A stretch of DNA of 64,000 nucleotides from Branchinecta lynchi. Its lineage: Eukaryota > Arthropoda > Branchiopoda > Anostraca > Branchinectidae. Where the stretch lies: NCBI GenBank assembly GCA_023053575.1, contig JAKZAP010000014.1:9672001-9736000 (forward strand), given 5' to 3'. The notes beneath the pieces were generated by a model that saw only the letters and a program-made list of their open reading frames with translations, was not told the origin of the DNA and did no database searches. Positions 11,384-21,864 of the stretch are shown one piece after another (position 1 is the first letter of the stretch; every line of letters starts with the position of its first letter). The position numbers were made by a program, and so were the translations under genes.

Positions 11384-11870
11384 GAGCAGACCGTCTTTTT
11401 GCGGTCCCATTGAACAGGAAAATATAGCTTTCAAATCACAAATCTGACCGTCGATAAAAGTGACATAATAGTGGCCATAGAAAACAAAGTAGATTTGTTC
11501 CGAATTACAGCAAAAAAGTAATTTTCACGTTAAAGACACGCTTATTCAGAAACAAAACGAGGAAGTTTGCAAGTGCATTAAAAGAAAAAGAAAATTCTAG
11601 TTTATGGACGTAAGCCGAGGAGCAGAGCGTCATTTTGCGATCCCAATGAAAAGTTAAGAATAGCTATGAAATCACGACTCTGTAGATAAAAAAAAGTGAC
11701 AAATAAAGCCCATAGAACAGAAAATAGATTTGCTCCGAACTAATAACAAAAAAAGTAATTTTCACGTTCAGAACACACTTCCTCAGAAACGAAATGAGGA
11801 AAACAGGTTTGCCAGTGCATTAAAAAAAAAAAAAAAAAAAAAAAATCCGGATTTACGGACGTAACGAACT
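11384..11870. repeat. Two tandem ~245-bp units inside the hAT-type element
   Basis: Both units contain GAGGAGCAGA-CGTC, AAAAGTAATTTTCACGTT and GTGCATTAAA. The second ends in a 20+ A run near 11822. Confidence 0.7.
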
Positions 11871-12256
11871 TTTGGTCTTGGCCTGACAGGGGTTTACGGA
11901 TAGAAAAAGACGCCGGTCCGCCGACGAGACTTGAGTTGCGTTTTTTTTTCCGGGTGATTTGATGTACTTTTGTTTCATTATGAAAGTACCTTGTACCGTT
12001 TTATTTGTCACTCGACACACTGTACTTTCATGGCGAAAACTAAAGCAGGTAAAGCTACAATGAGCTACATCTGAAGAATTGCAACTTAAAACTGGTTTGC
12101 AGAATTTGATTCTATGCGACGGAAGATGCTATACACAGCAAATGAAGACGAGAAGTTCGCTTTTAGAATAACTGAAACATAAAAGAGACCATTTTCGAGT
12201 AGTATGAGTGTCCTGAATTTTACTATTTTTTTTCAGATTTGCTTTACACTAGCATA

Positions 12257-12608
12257 CAGGGGCGTCGCGTATGGGGGGGGGGGGAGTGGATGGTAAAAAT
12301 AGATTTTCGCGATTTTTCGTAAAAACAATCGATTTTGTGGAGAAACAGTCGATTTTTCTTAAAAACGGTCGGTTTTCTTTAAATCAGTTAATTTTTTATC
12401 AAAACAGTCGTTTTTTCCGCAAAAGAAGCCGGTGAAAATTAATAGCCAGTCAGTAAATACCCAGTAAATACCTTGCTCCTCCGATATTTGATAGTGCTAT
12501 GATTCGTAGTCAGCAGTGATACATACGATTCGCAGTCACCTTGGACTGAAGGAATATTTTTGCTCCTCTCCCCCCCAAAAAAAAATCATTTTGATAGTAA
12601 TGCCTCTG
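12257..12608. mobile_element. CAGGGGCG hAT-type MITE, nested copy
   Basis: It starts CAGGGGCGTCGCG, ends GCCTCTG, and is flanked by CTAGCATA (12249-12256 and 12609-12616). The interior has poly-G and repeated TCGATTTT/CGGTTTT blocks. Confidence 0.85.
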
Positions 12609-13398
12609 CTAGCATAGAGGCCAAACATTTACCTCCCGACTAGAAAGAGCTATTCCAGTATCTGCAGAACCCCTTCTGTCATGGGAAACGACTTTCGGGT
12701 TTACATTAAAATCCTCCTTGTCCTTTTCAAGCGTTGTTCCTACCTCAACCAACCAACCTACCTCTACCTCGACCTCAACCTCTCTTTGTAATCGACATTT
12801 TTCGATCTGTTCTGGGCACACTTGTTTCACGGGTCTCCTGTCATTTGATTTCTGATGGCTTTTCCATTCTGTTTAAAAAATATATTCCTTCTTTTTTCAC
12901 TTATAGCTAAAGATGACCAAAAATCAATGCACATAACCTTGTCTCTCGCTTTTGGTCTATAAGGTATATCAATGTTACCAGTCAGTCAGACTTCACTTTA
13001 ATAACTAACCTATTGTAATTTTGACAGGCTAAAATCTGAAAGACCGAAGTTAGGCAGATCCAAATCCCGTGGGAGTAGAACAGGTAGCCGCATTGCTGCC
13101 CCCATGAATCATGTCTCCGACCTATCGGGGTTACAAAACCTGGTTTAAACGACTTCTTCGCGGACTGGCTTACGACTGAAGCTGTGCAGAGACAAAATAA
13201 ATAAAAAATGTAAACGACTCGGATTATTTTTTATTAAAGTGAATGCCTTGGACCTCGGCGAAGCCAAAATTAACGACTGATACGACTTAGCAAAAGGCCA
13301 AAATAAACGACTGATACGACTTAAGAGAAGGCAGGGGGGGTGAGTCACCCCCCCTTCGGGCCACCCCTGGCTCCAAAAATACGAAAACATTATGGTGT

Positions 13399-13598
13399 GT
13401 TTACACACTGCGTAAAATCAGAGCATATTTTACGCACGTATTTGAGCTGGAAAAGATTTATAGCAATACGGACGTATTTATATACAGAACGGACATTCTC
13501 AAATATCTCCGTATTGCCAGAGATCTTTCAAGCCCGAATGCATGCGTAAAATACGCTCGTATTTCAAAATAAGCTCTGATTTACGCAGTGTGTAAACT
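13399..13598. repeat. Inverted-repeat element, GTTTACACACTGCG
   Basis: It has GTTTACACACTGCGTAAAATCAGAGC...GCTCTGATTTACGCAGTGTGTAAAC arms of about 26 bp and repeated TACG.CGTATTT motifs inside. It is a 200-bp MITE. Confidence 0.75.
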
Positions 13599-13741
13599 TA
13601 GCATTAGTGTGGGGTATTTTCTATTTTTGTTTCATTCCATTAGTATTACTAAAATGTATTATGTGGCTGTCATTTGCAGTTTCTATCTCCGCAAACCTAT
13701 AAAATGAAGACAAATCTCGTTACCGGTAACTTTGTTTCAAT

Positions 13742-14141
13742 AGTTGCGTCTCTGCCACGGTTACTAGATTTGCATTATGTCGTTTTTGCAGTTACCGTGG
13801 GGTATCTGATACTACGGTTGCTTTGCAGAAACGTTAATTGCCAAATTTGCGCTTTCACAACTCATCCTAAAGAAATACCAATCTCCACCCACATGACAAG
13901 TGACAACTTCTTTCCGCCAATTTCACAAAAACCTAGGCTCCTGTGTTGCTGATGAGGAAAGAGATGGATTTTTCAGATACCATGGTCAGCTACCTCAATG
14001 TCGGTAGCTGTCGTATCTCAATGTCAGTTACCACGGTAACTACAAACACGCCTTTTGACCGTGGTATCAGATACCAGGGTAACGGTGAAAACAACTTTAG
14101 ACCGTGATATCAGACACCACGATTTCTGCAAAAACGAAACT
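13742..14141. mobile_element. Palindrome-rich MITE, third copy
   Basis: It has AGTTGCGTCTCTGCC...CAAAAACGAAACT ends, flanked by AAT (13739-13741 and 14142-14144). It is 400 bp with the same GGTATC/GGTAAC palindromic blocks. Confidence 0.82.
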
Positions 14142-14287
14142 AATATTCCCTATAGCCAAATACCTAGCTGCGAAATCTGAGGGGAACTTTGAAAAAATCT
14201 TCACTCTATTACTTTCAAAAGCATTCAGTACAAAATAATGGCACTGGTCATTACAATTCTAAGGTCAATTACAGTAGGTCAACTAAC

Positions 14288-14441
14288 GGTACGTGCACAC
14301 AAAGTCAAGTTTTTGCATTCGGATGCGAGTTCCTCCTTCGCTTCAAAATTCTGAAGCTTTTCCTGCAGGTTCGCCATAATAGCACGATTTTCTCATCGTA
14401 TTTCGCGAGCGAAATCCGACCAGACTGTGTGTGCACGTACC
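14288..14441. repeat. Inverted-repeat element, GGTACGTGCACAC
   Basis: It has GGTACGTGCACACA...TGTGTGCACGTACC ends, 154 bp, with related internal GGATGCGAG/CGAAATCC. It is non-coding. Confidence 0.7.
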
Positions 14442-14629
14442 TTAACTATCCGATTTTAATGCACTACGGATATATATGTAGCCTATAGAAAGCATGCAGA
14501 CACTAGGGCTATTTGTACAAATAAACGTACGAGAAGGCAAGCTCGACGTCGAAACGTGCAGCAGGACCAGTTACGCGATGAACTTTACGTCTAAGCTGTT
14601 GTGAATAACTGGAGTTTTGGGTTACGTTC

Positions 14630-14876
14630 CGCAAATTAACAATCGTTAACAAATTGTTAACAGTTGTCAACTTTTTGCGTTACACGTTTCTGATAACGAA
14701 ATTTAAACTCAGCCCACCTACAATTTCCGTTCCAGAGCTTAACGATTGTTAATCGTTGCAAAATAGTTAACAATTGTAGAACTGGGAAAAGTTAACGATC
14801 GTTAAAGCTGCAGTTAGCTCCGCCCCGAAGTAAAGTTAGCGATTGTTAACAATTGTTAAGTTTGGGGAACGCAACC
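14630..14876. repeat. Inverted-repeat element with GTTAAC-rich interior
   Basis: It has GGTTACGTTCCGCAAA...TTTGGGGAACGCAACC ends. Many AACAATTGTTAAC and AACGATCGTTA palindromes occur between them. Confidence 0.72.
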
Positions 14877-14998
14877 TTGGCAAACGTCCACACGACTGGT
14901 TTTTTAGAAACCCAAGACACGCATCCCTAATGAACTGCTATGAGCTTCCATTTCGCTGTGTTTGTGACAAGCTAGAGTTTTTCACTGGCAATGGTGTG

Positions 14999-15363
14999 CT
15001 ATACGTCAGTTCCGGCATTTCCTTTCTTGCTCGGGGGTCCTCGTCTACCCTTAATCATATTGGAACCACCGTAGAGATACGCCGCTTCCTCGTGCTTCCT
15101 CTCATGGAGTCTCATTGTCTGATGTGTTTGACACCTGAAGGCGCACTTATCACAGTTCATTATGGGTTTAACTAGAATTAATATAGGGTGCTGCACGACG
15201 TAATGGTCAAACCTTCTAGCCCTGTCTCGGAGTCGCAAATCTTTTCTGCAAGCTAGGCACACTTTCAGCTTCGAAAGGGCGGTAAGGTGCTCCGGTTTTA
15301 GGACTCCTTTTTTCTTAGAGACGCTGTCGCTGATGAGCATCTCAAGCTGGTCGTAACTCAGGC
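14999..15363 (-). CDS. Zinc-finger exon 4 of the array: paired C2H2 alternative 3' exon
   Basis: The acceptor CTTGTGTTTTAG leaves GC (Gly). There are 120 residues and a stop. The segment before the fingers reads LEMLISDSVSKK then PEHLTAL. Finger 1 is CLAC-14-H-4-H with RRFDHY. Finger 2 is CDKC-12-H-3-H, one residue shorter between the histidines than in other copies. The C-terminal tail is basic with RRGPPSKKG. The apparent longer ORF upstream (to 15403) has no ATG and crosses the acceptor, so the spliced start is favoured. Confidence 0.8.
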
Positions 15364-15472
15364 CTAAAACACAAGCGCTTTTCAGTTCTCCAATTGGTTG
15401 CACTGCCTCGAGGTTAGCCGCTTTTTACGGCTGAACAATGACAAGAATACGCGCCTCTTCAGTACCATAGGC

Positions 15473-15798
15473 TTAGAAGTTACTGTTTTGATCAACCCTG
15501 CGTAGCCTGGGCAGTGCTATGGCATGTTGCTTCTTTCTGTGAATTTCGATAACTCGATGGGACTCTCCGAAAAACGTGCACAGGTCACACTTCAGGATGA
15601 TGTATTGTAAGAACATCTTTCTGTGCTTCACAGTGTAATGATCAGCTCGCGAAGTCTTCCCACAATTCGTTAAATCATCCCCGCAGACTGGACATATCTT
15701 CCAAGCGACTAGACTGGTGAGATGTTTCGGTTCCAGCACAGGTTTCAGCTGAGTAAGGCCACTGTTGATTAACCTCTTAAGCCAGAGCAATGATTGGC
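15473..15798 (-). CDS. Zinc-finger exon 3 of the array: paired C2H2 alternative 3' exon
   Basis: The acceptor CTATGTCTTCTAG leaves GC (joined codon Gly). There are 107 residues and a stop. The pre-finger segment has LWLKRLI and PKHLTSL, matching LEMLI and PEHLTAL in exon 4. Finger 1 is CPVC-14-H-4-H with RADHY, and finger 2 is CDLC-12-H-4-H. There is no in-frame ATG near the start. The frame breaks just upstream of the acceptor relative to exon 4, as expected if that DNA is intron. It lies 109 bp upstream of exon 4 in transcription order, so the two are probably an older tandem duplicate pair. Confidence 0.8.
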
Positions 15799-16159
15799 CT
15801 AGAAGACATAGGTGCTTTCAGTTCCAGCACGTATTAGACAGTCAGTACGAGAGAAAGCGTGCCAAGTTTCAGGATGCTTTCGCTACACTTCCTGGGATAA
15901 AGCTCCTGCGACGTGCGCGGGAAAGCACATGTCGATGTCGATCAAAGGACAATTTGGTCTTACGAGAACCATTAAACATGTTAGAGACACCGTTAAGACA
16001 CCATTCGTGTTATTTTGTGGTTTCTGTCCGAGAACGAAAGGAATTCATTCGGAAGCATTTTTACATCTGGAGTATCTGTATCAACCGTGACCGTGGCAAG
16101 ACTCGGTAGCCTATGGTTGTTGGATACTCTAGTGGTGCGCCAGGGCTTTTACGACTGGG

Positions 16160-16366
16160 CAGGGGCGTAACGGATGAGGGAGGACGCCCCCCTAGTGTTG
16201 TCGGCAAATCGGTAATTTGTTTCAAGTTTTCGCCGAAAATTCGTCGATTTTTTCTTAAAAAAAAAAGTCATCTTCTGTTAAAAATGGTCGGTAAAATTAA
16301 AGCCAGTCGGTATATACCTTGCCCCCCCCCCCCTTCCACCTAACAATTCGGCTAGTAACGCTTCTG
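16160..16366. mobile_element. CAGGGGCG hAT-type MITE, second copy
   Basis: It has CAGGGGCGTAACGG...AGTAACGCTTCTG ends, flanked by CGACTGGG (16152-16159 and 16367-16374), a perfect 8-bp duplication. Confidence 0.87.
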
Positions 16367-16483
16367 CGACTGGGTGCTTTCAGGCTGGTTCCCAGCAGAA
16401 AAAAGCCAAATCTTAGGCAGTGTCTATTTTTTTTCTGTTTTGAGGTTCTTAGCCTACATAAGCTGCCTATCAATCCGCTACTT

Positions 16484-16874
16484 TTTAAAGTTTAACTGAA
16501 AAGGACTGTGAGAGAATAATCTAGTTACCCATCACTTACTTACTTGAAGAGGCACGAAGACCTGTTGAAATGCTGTACTTCGTTGCTCCGCTATTCACGG
16601 ATAATCATATATCATGATTTACGAAAATTAGTGTTCATGCAGTAAGTTACCTTCCGCAAGCTGCTGACTAGCCACTGAAAAGCCGCGTTTTATATTACGA
16701 TTCAAATTTTCTGCCTCAAAGTAGAATTTTGCGTTGTGAGGACGGCCGTAGATGTTCTGAACCTTATACTAGCGCGAATGCAAAATAAGAAAAATCGCTT
16801 GACACACCCCAAATAATGCAGTGTACTCAGTCGAAGGATAGAAAAATAAAATGGCTTTTTACTTAAACTTTAAG
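16484..16874. repeat. TTAAAGTTTAAC-family element, diverged subfamily
   Basis: It has TTTTAAAGTTTAACTGAAAAG...CTTAAACTTTAAG ends. The first part (CTAGTTACCCATCACTT) matches copy A and the rest is related to 2820-3395 and 36250-36345. Confidence 0.65.
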
Positions 16875-17387
16875 AAGAAAAGGTGTTTCGACTAAGCTTA
16901 ACATAAAGTGACGATCGATAGTGTACCCACTATTTCACTGAATGATTAATGAGCGGGCGGAAAGGATGGACTCGTTAAAATGGTATATGCAGTTTACGTT
17001 GTTTGTGATGAATGATGTTGGCTGGTGTTAGTATTTTGCACAAAGACTTCACCATGATTGTTCGTATCAGCTGGCAATGGTTTCTCCCTCCATCTTCCAT
17101 AATGCCGATCAACTCCTTTAAGGTATCAGTTTGGTGCCAACATTATATCGTCACAAAGAAAATGTGACAGTAAACAACTCAACAATTTGCAAGGTCGTCA
17201 GGAAGAGCATCAAAGCTGTCATTCAGAAGTCTTGTTAAGTTTTTAATAAACAAAGCTAGTAAATCGCACAAACGACTACTTTCAAAAACTGGGACATTTT
17301 GCATTACGGTGCAGCCCGCCCACAAGCCAAGAGCTGAAATGATAACTGGAAAATCTCTGGTGAATTAACAAAGTTCATACTAATGTA

Positions 17388-17665
17388 TCATCTGTGTTTC
17401 TTCCTCACATGTTCCTTAATGGAACCATAACTTTCCGTGAAATATTCACAACACGGGCAAGCCCTGATCACAGGCTGTACTATTTCCCTATGCTGACAAG
17501 TATAATGATCAATCCGTCTGGCCCGGTTTACATGCAGCTTCTTACGACAGATAACACAGTCTTTTCTCTCTTTGAGAACTTCAAGGTGTTCAGGGGTCAC
17601 AAGTTGTTGATGAAGTCTAGAGGCATCTCCAATCACCACCATTATTTCGGCAAGTCGTTCATTAT
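17388..17665 (-). CDS. Zinc-finger exon 2 of the array: paired C2H2 alternative 3' exon
   Basis: The acceptor GTCGTCCTTTCAG leaves AT, which with the G of linker 2 gives Asp. The exon encodes 91 residues and a stop. A pre-finger segment (PEHLEVL) is shared with paralogues. Finger 1 is CVIC-13-H-4-H with the RRIDHY signature, and finger 2 is CPCC-12-H-4-H, ending RKKHR. An ATG at 17723 (MAEAGRTK) also opens this frame, but it lies upstream of the acceptor and inside the degenerate neighbour unit, so I prefer the spliced model. Only 17 bp separate the neighbour's stop from this exon. The product should be a DNA-binding C-terminus of one isoform. Confidence 0.82.
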
Positions 17666-17682
17666 CTGAAAGGACGACATTG

Positions 17683-17987
17683 TCAGGTCTTTTGGTGGCT
17701 TTCGTCCTTCCAGCTTCTGCCATGCTTCGCCACACAGTGTTGTACCATTGAAGCGCAGGTACGAGTGACCTGTTCACAATAACCGCATTTAAGCTCCAAG
17801 GGTCTTACAAAAGCTCAGTGATGTACAAAGTAATGATCTTTCTTTCGGAGTATTGATCTATGCAGCTCACATAGCAAGCTGTATTTTCTCTCAAGCTCGG
17901 TTATAGTATTAATGTCAAGACAGCTTTCAGTGAGATCACCTTTTCGGATCTGTGCGACGATGTCTGATACTGACTGGTTTGCTTTTC
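17683..17987 (-). pseudogene. Zinc-finger exon 1 of the array, degenerate (premature TGA)
   Basis: This unit lies 140 bp after linker exon 2. The acceptor is GTTGATCTTCCAG, and two bases (GA) complete the codon, as in the other copies. The frame reads VSDIVAQIRKGD, then a first finger in which the first Cys is Ser (SLLC) but the hallmark DHY..HH is kept. A TGA at 17817-17815 falls exactly where paralogues have a residue after the second His (HRE, HPI, HQE, HRK), consistent with CGA to TGA. Beyond the stop the frame stays open and encodes an intact second finger (CGYC, 12 residues, H-4-H), ending at TGA 17685-17683. It is a decayed exon, unless read-through or a one-finger isoform is real. Confidence 0.65.
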
Positions 17988-18127
17988 CTGGAAGATCAAC
18001 AGTAGAGTAGTGTTTCCTGAGAGGTCTTGACTTTCAGTTGATGAGTCAGTGGGACTGGATGGTCTTTATTTTGCTGCATGCTAAGAAGGAAAATCTTTTT
18101 AAAATAAGCAGGGAGGACTGAACTTAC

Positions 18128-18224
18128 CATCTTCTCTCTCATTTTCCGCTTGCCGGCTTGTAGATCCTTCAAGTGGATCCATGCATAGTGAATTCTCATC
18201 ATACGCTTCGGCACCTGAAGCATT
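18128..18224 (-). CDS. Common linker exon 2 of the BTB zinc-finger gene
   Basis: This 97-bp exon has a good acceptor (ATTTTCATTTCAG) and donor (ATG|GTAAGTT). Read from phase 0 it gives 32 codons, beginning NASGAEAYDENS and ending QAENERED. It leaves a single G, so it ends in phase 1. That is exactly the phase needed by all nine zinc-finger exons downstream, whose acceptors each leave two bases. The joined codon is Gly for eight of the nine and Asp for the 17.7-kb exon. The peptide is acidic and polar, like the preceding linker. It is therefore probably the last constant exon and the splice hub of the locus. Confidence 0.7.
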
Positions 18225-18861
18225 CTGAAATGAAAATTCAAGTCACAAATAGGAACGCCTATGCTCACATGGCCTGTCTGCAAAAGGAGTCTGCTCTTGC
18301 CTGTGTTAGTTGTTGCCAGGAATCGCTCACTCGTGAAGAAAACTGAAGAGACTTGGCAGCAGGAGTTTTCAGTAGGCTGGCAACACAACTTGGTACCTTG
18401 GGTTATCTAGTCGAATTTCCAGGGTTTTTTTTCAATTTTTTTATAAAAAGGAATACCAACGGCATTATCCCTATAATAGCCTGTCTGTAAAAGGAGTCTG
18501 CTCTTGCATGTGTTAGTTTGTTGCCACGAATCGCTTGCACTCGTGAAGAAATTCGAAGAGACTTGGCAGCAGGAGTTTTCAGGAGGCTGGCCACACAACT
18601 TGGTAGCTTGGGTTATCTAGTCAGATTTGCAGGTTTCTTCAGTTTCTTACAAAAGGACTACAAACATATGGTAGGCTTAGTAGGCTACACCACACGTGCA
18701 GTATTGATTACCACACTTTTAGTTCTCTCCTTCTTTCTCTTCTTTCAATCTTCCTTTGTTCTAATGTCATTACATTTAAGCCACGAATCACCCTAGCATC
18801 CTCTTTTTGTTCGGAGAAGACATTATTCACAGAAAATTAGTTACAAGATCAGCATATTTAC

Positions 18862-18981
18862 CAAACTGTTTTCCCCAAAGCCTTCGAGTACTTTTTCGTC
18901 ATAATCTTCGATATTCCTTGACTCGTTTACATCACGGTCTTCAGCAAAACTTGTTTCTTGCTTTACACTGCTTCCAGAAAC
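18862..18981 (-). CDS. Common linker exon 1 of the BTB zinc-finger gene
   Basis: This is a 40-codon exon with no ATG, found by its splice signals. The acceptor is pyrimidine-rich (TTGTTTTCTTCAG) and the donor is TTG|GTAAAT. It is phase 0 at both ends, so it fits the phase-0 end of the BTB exon 4.7 kb upstream. The peptide is acidic and low in hydrophobic residues (starts VSGSSVKQE, ends EGFGENSL). It contains VKQE, which resembles a SUMO-acceptor site. Such disordered acidic linkers are usual between the BTB and zinc fingers of Ttk/Lola-type proteins. No domain is recognised. The assignment rests on splice sites, phase, strand and position. Confidence 0.65.
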
Positions 18982-19099
18982 CTGAAGAAAACAATAACAT
19001 GGTGAACATTTCTGTATAAGTCTGCCTTCCCTATTCGGTCAGTTGAGATTGATTCTAGCAATATTTCAGCACTTCTTGGAAAGGGTCTTCTTCGGCCTC

Positions 19100-20073
19100 T
19101 GTCCAGAACAAGACCAAAGGTTTCGATGGGATCCCAAAAATTCAATATTTGATCCAGACAACTGGGTCTTGTCTTCGCCAGATCCAGTCTTGGCCAGACT
19201 CCTTGAAAATTTGTACTATTAAAAGTCAGAAACAGATTAAGGCCAAATAGCTAATCATCTCAGAAAACAAAGTTCAGATATGGATTCAGCATGTGTACGT
19301 GTTTACCCCTACAAGTCATATCTGTTTTGACGAAACTTCCAGCCGCTTCTGCCAACTTCCCGGTTTCGGCCGAATTCCGGAACTACTTGTCCGGCGAAAA
19401 AAGAAAGCTCTTTCCACGATATTGAACATCTAATTAACTTCAAATAAAAATTTAACTTATAACAAATTTTCCGGCTCCAGCCAGATTCCGGTCGAACTAT
19501 ATGTCCGGGTAAAAAATGACTGCCATACACGGATTCAGCATCTCTTCTTACGCCTAAATCGGATGTCTAATCAACTACAAATAAAACTTACTAATAAGAA
19601 CTTTCCGGTTTTGGCCAGATTCCAGGCGAACTACTTGTCCGGGTAGAAAATTGTTTTCACGTAAGTGTTCAGCATGTCTTCTTACCCCTGAATCGAACAT
19701 TTAATCAACTCCAAATAAAACTTTTGCTTTTAACATACTTCCCGGTTTTGGCCGGTTTCCGGGCGAACTACTTGTCCGATGACAAAATAGTTTTCACCAT
19801 CGTTTTCGCCATGTCTTCTTACCCCATAATCAACTATCACATTATCTGTTTAAAAATATTTCATTTGCCCCTTAATTTTAACCCCCTCCCCCACCCTTAA
19901 ATACAGGGCTACAGGGCCCATCTATGAACTCGACCTTACTCTTGACCCAAGAATCGTCACACCAAGTTTCATCAAAATATCTCATTCCCTTTGAGAGTTA
20001 TCGTGCTCACAGACGGACAACTTTTGTGATGTCATAGGTATCCCGTCACTTACGTTTTGGGATCCCAAAATCG
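19100..20073 (-). repeat. GGGATCCC-type interspersed repeat, copy 1
   Basis: It runs from AAGACCAAAGGTTTCGATGG to ACGTTTTGGGATCCC. It holds several ~130-bp tandem units with CCGG-TTCCGG-CGAACTACTTGTCCG. There is no ORF of note. It lies in the large intron of the BTB gene. Confidence 0.78.
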
Positions 20074-20983
20074 AACATGGACTAGCTAGAGCCTGAAGAG
20101 GAACCTTGCCAAGAAGGGCCTGAAAACAATTATAATGAATATCAGCTTATTTATCTATGTAACGACTACCTCTGCCTTGCCACTAGGCTAAAGCTTTTTA
20201 AATGCGAATGCGACACATGCCTGACACATTCACTGATCATTTCTGATGTCATTCTCTTTTTCTACAGATTTAACCACAATTTTTCATCCAAATTCGAACC
20301 TTCTGAACGTAAACGGTAAACTTCCCCTTATCAAACTTCATTTATCTTCTGGAGCATTTTCTTTTTAACTGTGTTTTTCCAGCCAACTTCTCAATATTAA
20401 GGGTTAGTGGAATGCTCCTCAAAATCAGGTTAAATTTGCCAATAAGTGGATTTTTAGCCTACATTTTGGTCCCAATGTATCAGACAGGTAGCACAGTAAC
20501 CAACCACCCTGTTGTGTCTCTGTTTCAACATCTAGATGTCCACTCGGAAAATCAATACTTGGCCTATGTCAGTCTAATGGAAATACTTGTTCTGTATTTT
20601 CTTTAATACTGTATACTTTAAATCGATCATTTTTTTTTTATCTTATGACGTTGATTGCAAGTTACCATTGTGGCAAATTATTCACCGGTCAACCCCGGGA
20701 AAACCATACTTATTGTTTGTTTCTCTATCATAGTTATAGTTGGCTGAATCGCAGTGATTCATTAGTTCTATGTAAATTTATTTACTTAATATCTGCTGAT
20801 TTCAGTCAGGCACAAGGGACATCTCGCTGTTACTTCATACTTGTCTATCAAGATGGAGAGAACAAATGGAGATATAATATAAAGTGCATTTTTGTAATCC
20901 TTGTTCATCAAGACAGAGATAAATATTAGAGATATATAATTAAAAACTATCAAAATCTTCTAAACTGGGTGGAAAATAGATGG

Positions 20984-21202
20984 GATATACGTCAGCTACG
21001 ATTCTTCATCAGCAATATTTCGGCCCTTCTTGGCAAGGGTCCCCGTCAGGATGTCAATCTTCTTGGTCAACGTCGGGGAATGAAACAAACCTGGGGTCCT
21101 CGTCAGGCTGTCAATCTTCTTGGTTTTCTTGGTCCTTGAGCCTTGCCAAGAAGGGCGAAATATCGCTGATGAAGAATCGTAGCTGACGTATATCCGTTGT
21201 AA
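20984..21202. repeat. Foldback element, ACAACGGATACGTCAGC family, second copy
   Basis: The arms run from GATATACGTCAGCTACG to CGTAGCTGACGTATATCCG. The interior has CTTCTTGGCAAGG and its complement and a GTCAGG-TGTCAATCTTCTTGG duplicate. Confidence 0.75.
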
Positions 21203-21634
21203 ACATTGTTTAGGAAGAGTTCCTTCATGCAGCCCTTCATAGAGGAAGCCTAGCCCACTTTGACATGACTTCTCTCGATCAATCTCAACACCATCCCACA
21301 TTAGTGCCCACCACCCCGTAATTACAGGCTAAATGGCATGGGCTACCACTTCACTGCCAATAATTCATACATTTTTTGGGAACTAAGCCAGTCTAATACA
21401 TTGTAGACTTTGGCATTTTTTACAATCATGATCAAATACTGGGGCATGCTTGCAGGGGTGTGCATAAGGCTGATCCTTAGGCTATGTGGATCTCTTTTGT
21501 CCTAGAGATGTGCCAGCATACCCTACTACATTTTATAAGTGTTATCAATCACCTAACACATACTTAGCTACAAACAAATGTGAACCCTCTCAGATCCTTT
21601 TTTTTTTACTGGATGGTCTTCATGAATACAAGAG

Positions 21635-21864
21635 AAGATCCGGAACGAAAAAAGCTTGACCGGGAAAAATGGGCTATATGTGGATATGGTACTGTTTTAG
21701 CTGCGGAAATTTCTAGACCGAATCCTTTTTCTTCAACATTTTACACGGAAATACACATGGTTCTGGATTTCGAGGAAGAGTTGTTGGGGAGAGTTCCTCA
21801 AAGGGATGATCTTAGAGCACACATTCTGCAGAATCCAAACAAAGAGTTGTCTGCCTACCACAAT
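21635..21864 (+). CDS. Orphan exon-like ORF in the BTB gene intron
   Basis: An open stretch with natural-looking composition (EDPERKKLDREKWAICGYG, then FYTEIHMVLDFEEELLG) is preceded by AATACAAG and a poly-T run and followed by AAT|GTAACT. It is opposite in strand to the BTB gene. No family is recognised and it may be a pseudogene piece. Confidence 0.3.

Larger units (their letters stand above)
10948..13369. mobile_element. Non-autonomous hAT-type element, 2.4 kb, perfect 8-bp TSD
   Basis: The left end CAGGGGTGGCCCGAAG matches the complement of the right end CTTCGGGCCACCCCTG. It is flanked by GCTCCAAA at 10940-10947 and 13370-13377. The CAG-type end and 8-bp duplication are hAT hallmarks. 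No transposase ORF is visible. It carries a 245-bp tandem duplication and a second, nested hAT-type element (12257-12608). Confidence 0.85.

Noticed and set aside
10948..13369. A gene in the 2.4-kb hAT-type element
   Set aside because: The ORFs at 10967-11149, 12609-12830 and 13145-13408 have no transposase-like motifs and overlap repeats. The element appears non-autonomous.
17389..17777. A longer zinc-finger protein starting at an ATG (17723, MAEAGRTK) or at an upstream GTG
   Set aside because: This upstream part overlaps the coding frame of the degenerate neighbour exon, is not shared by paralogues, and lies before a strong acceptor whose phase matches the other eight exons.
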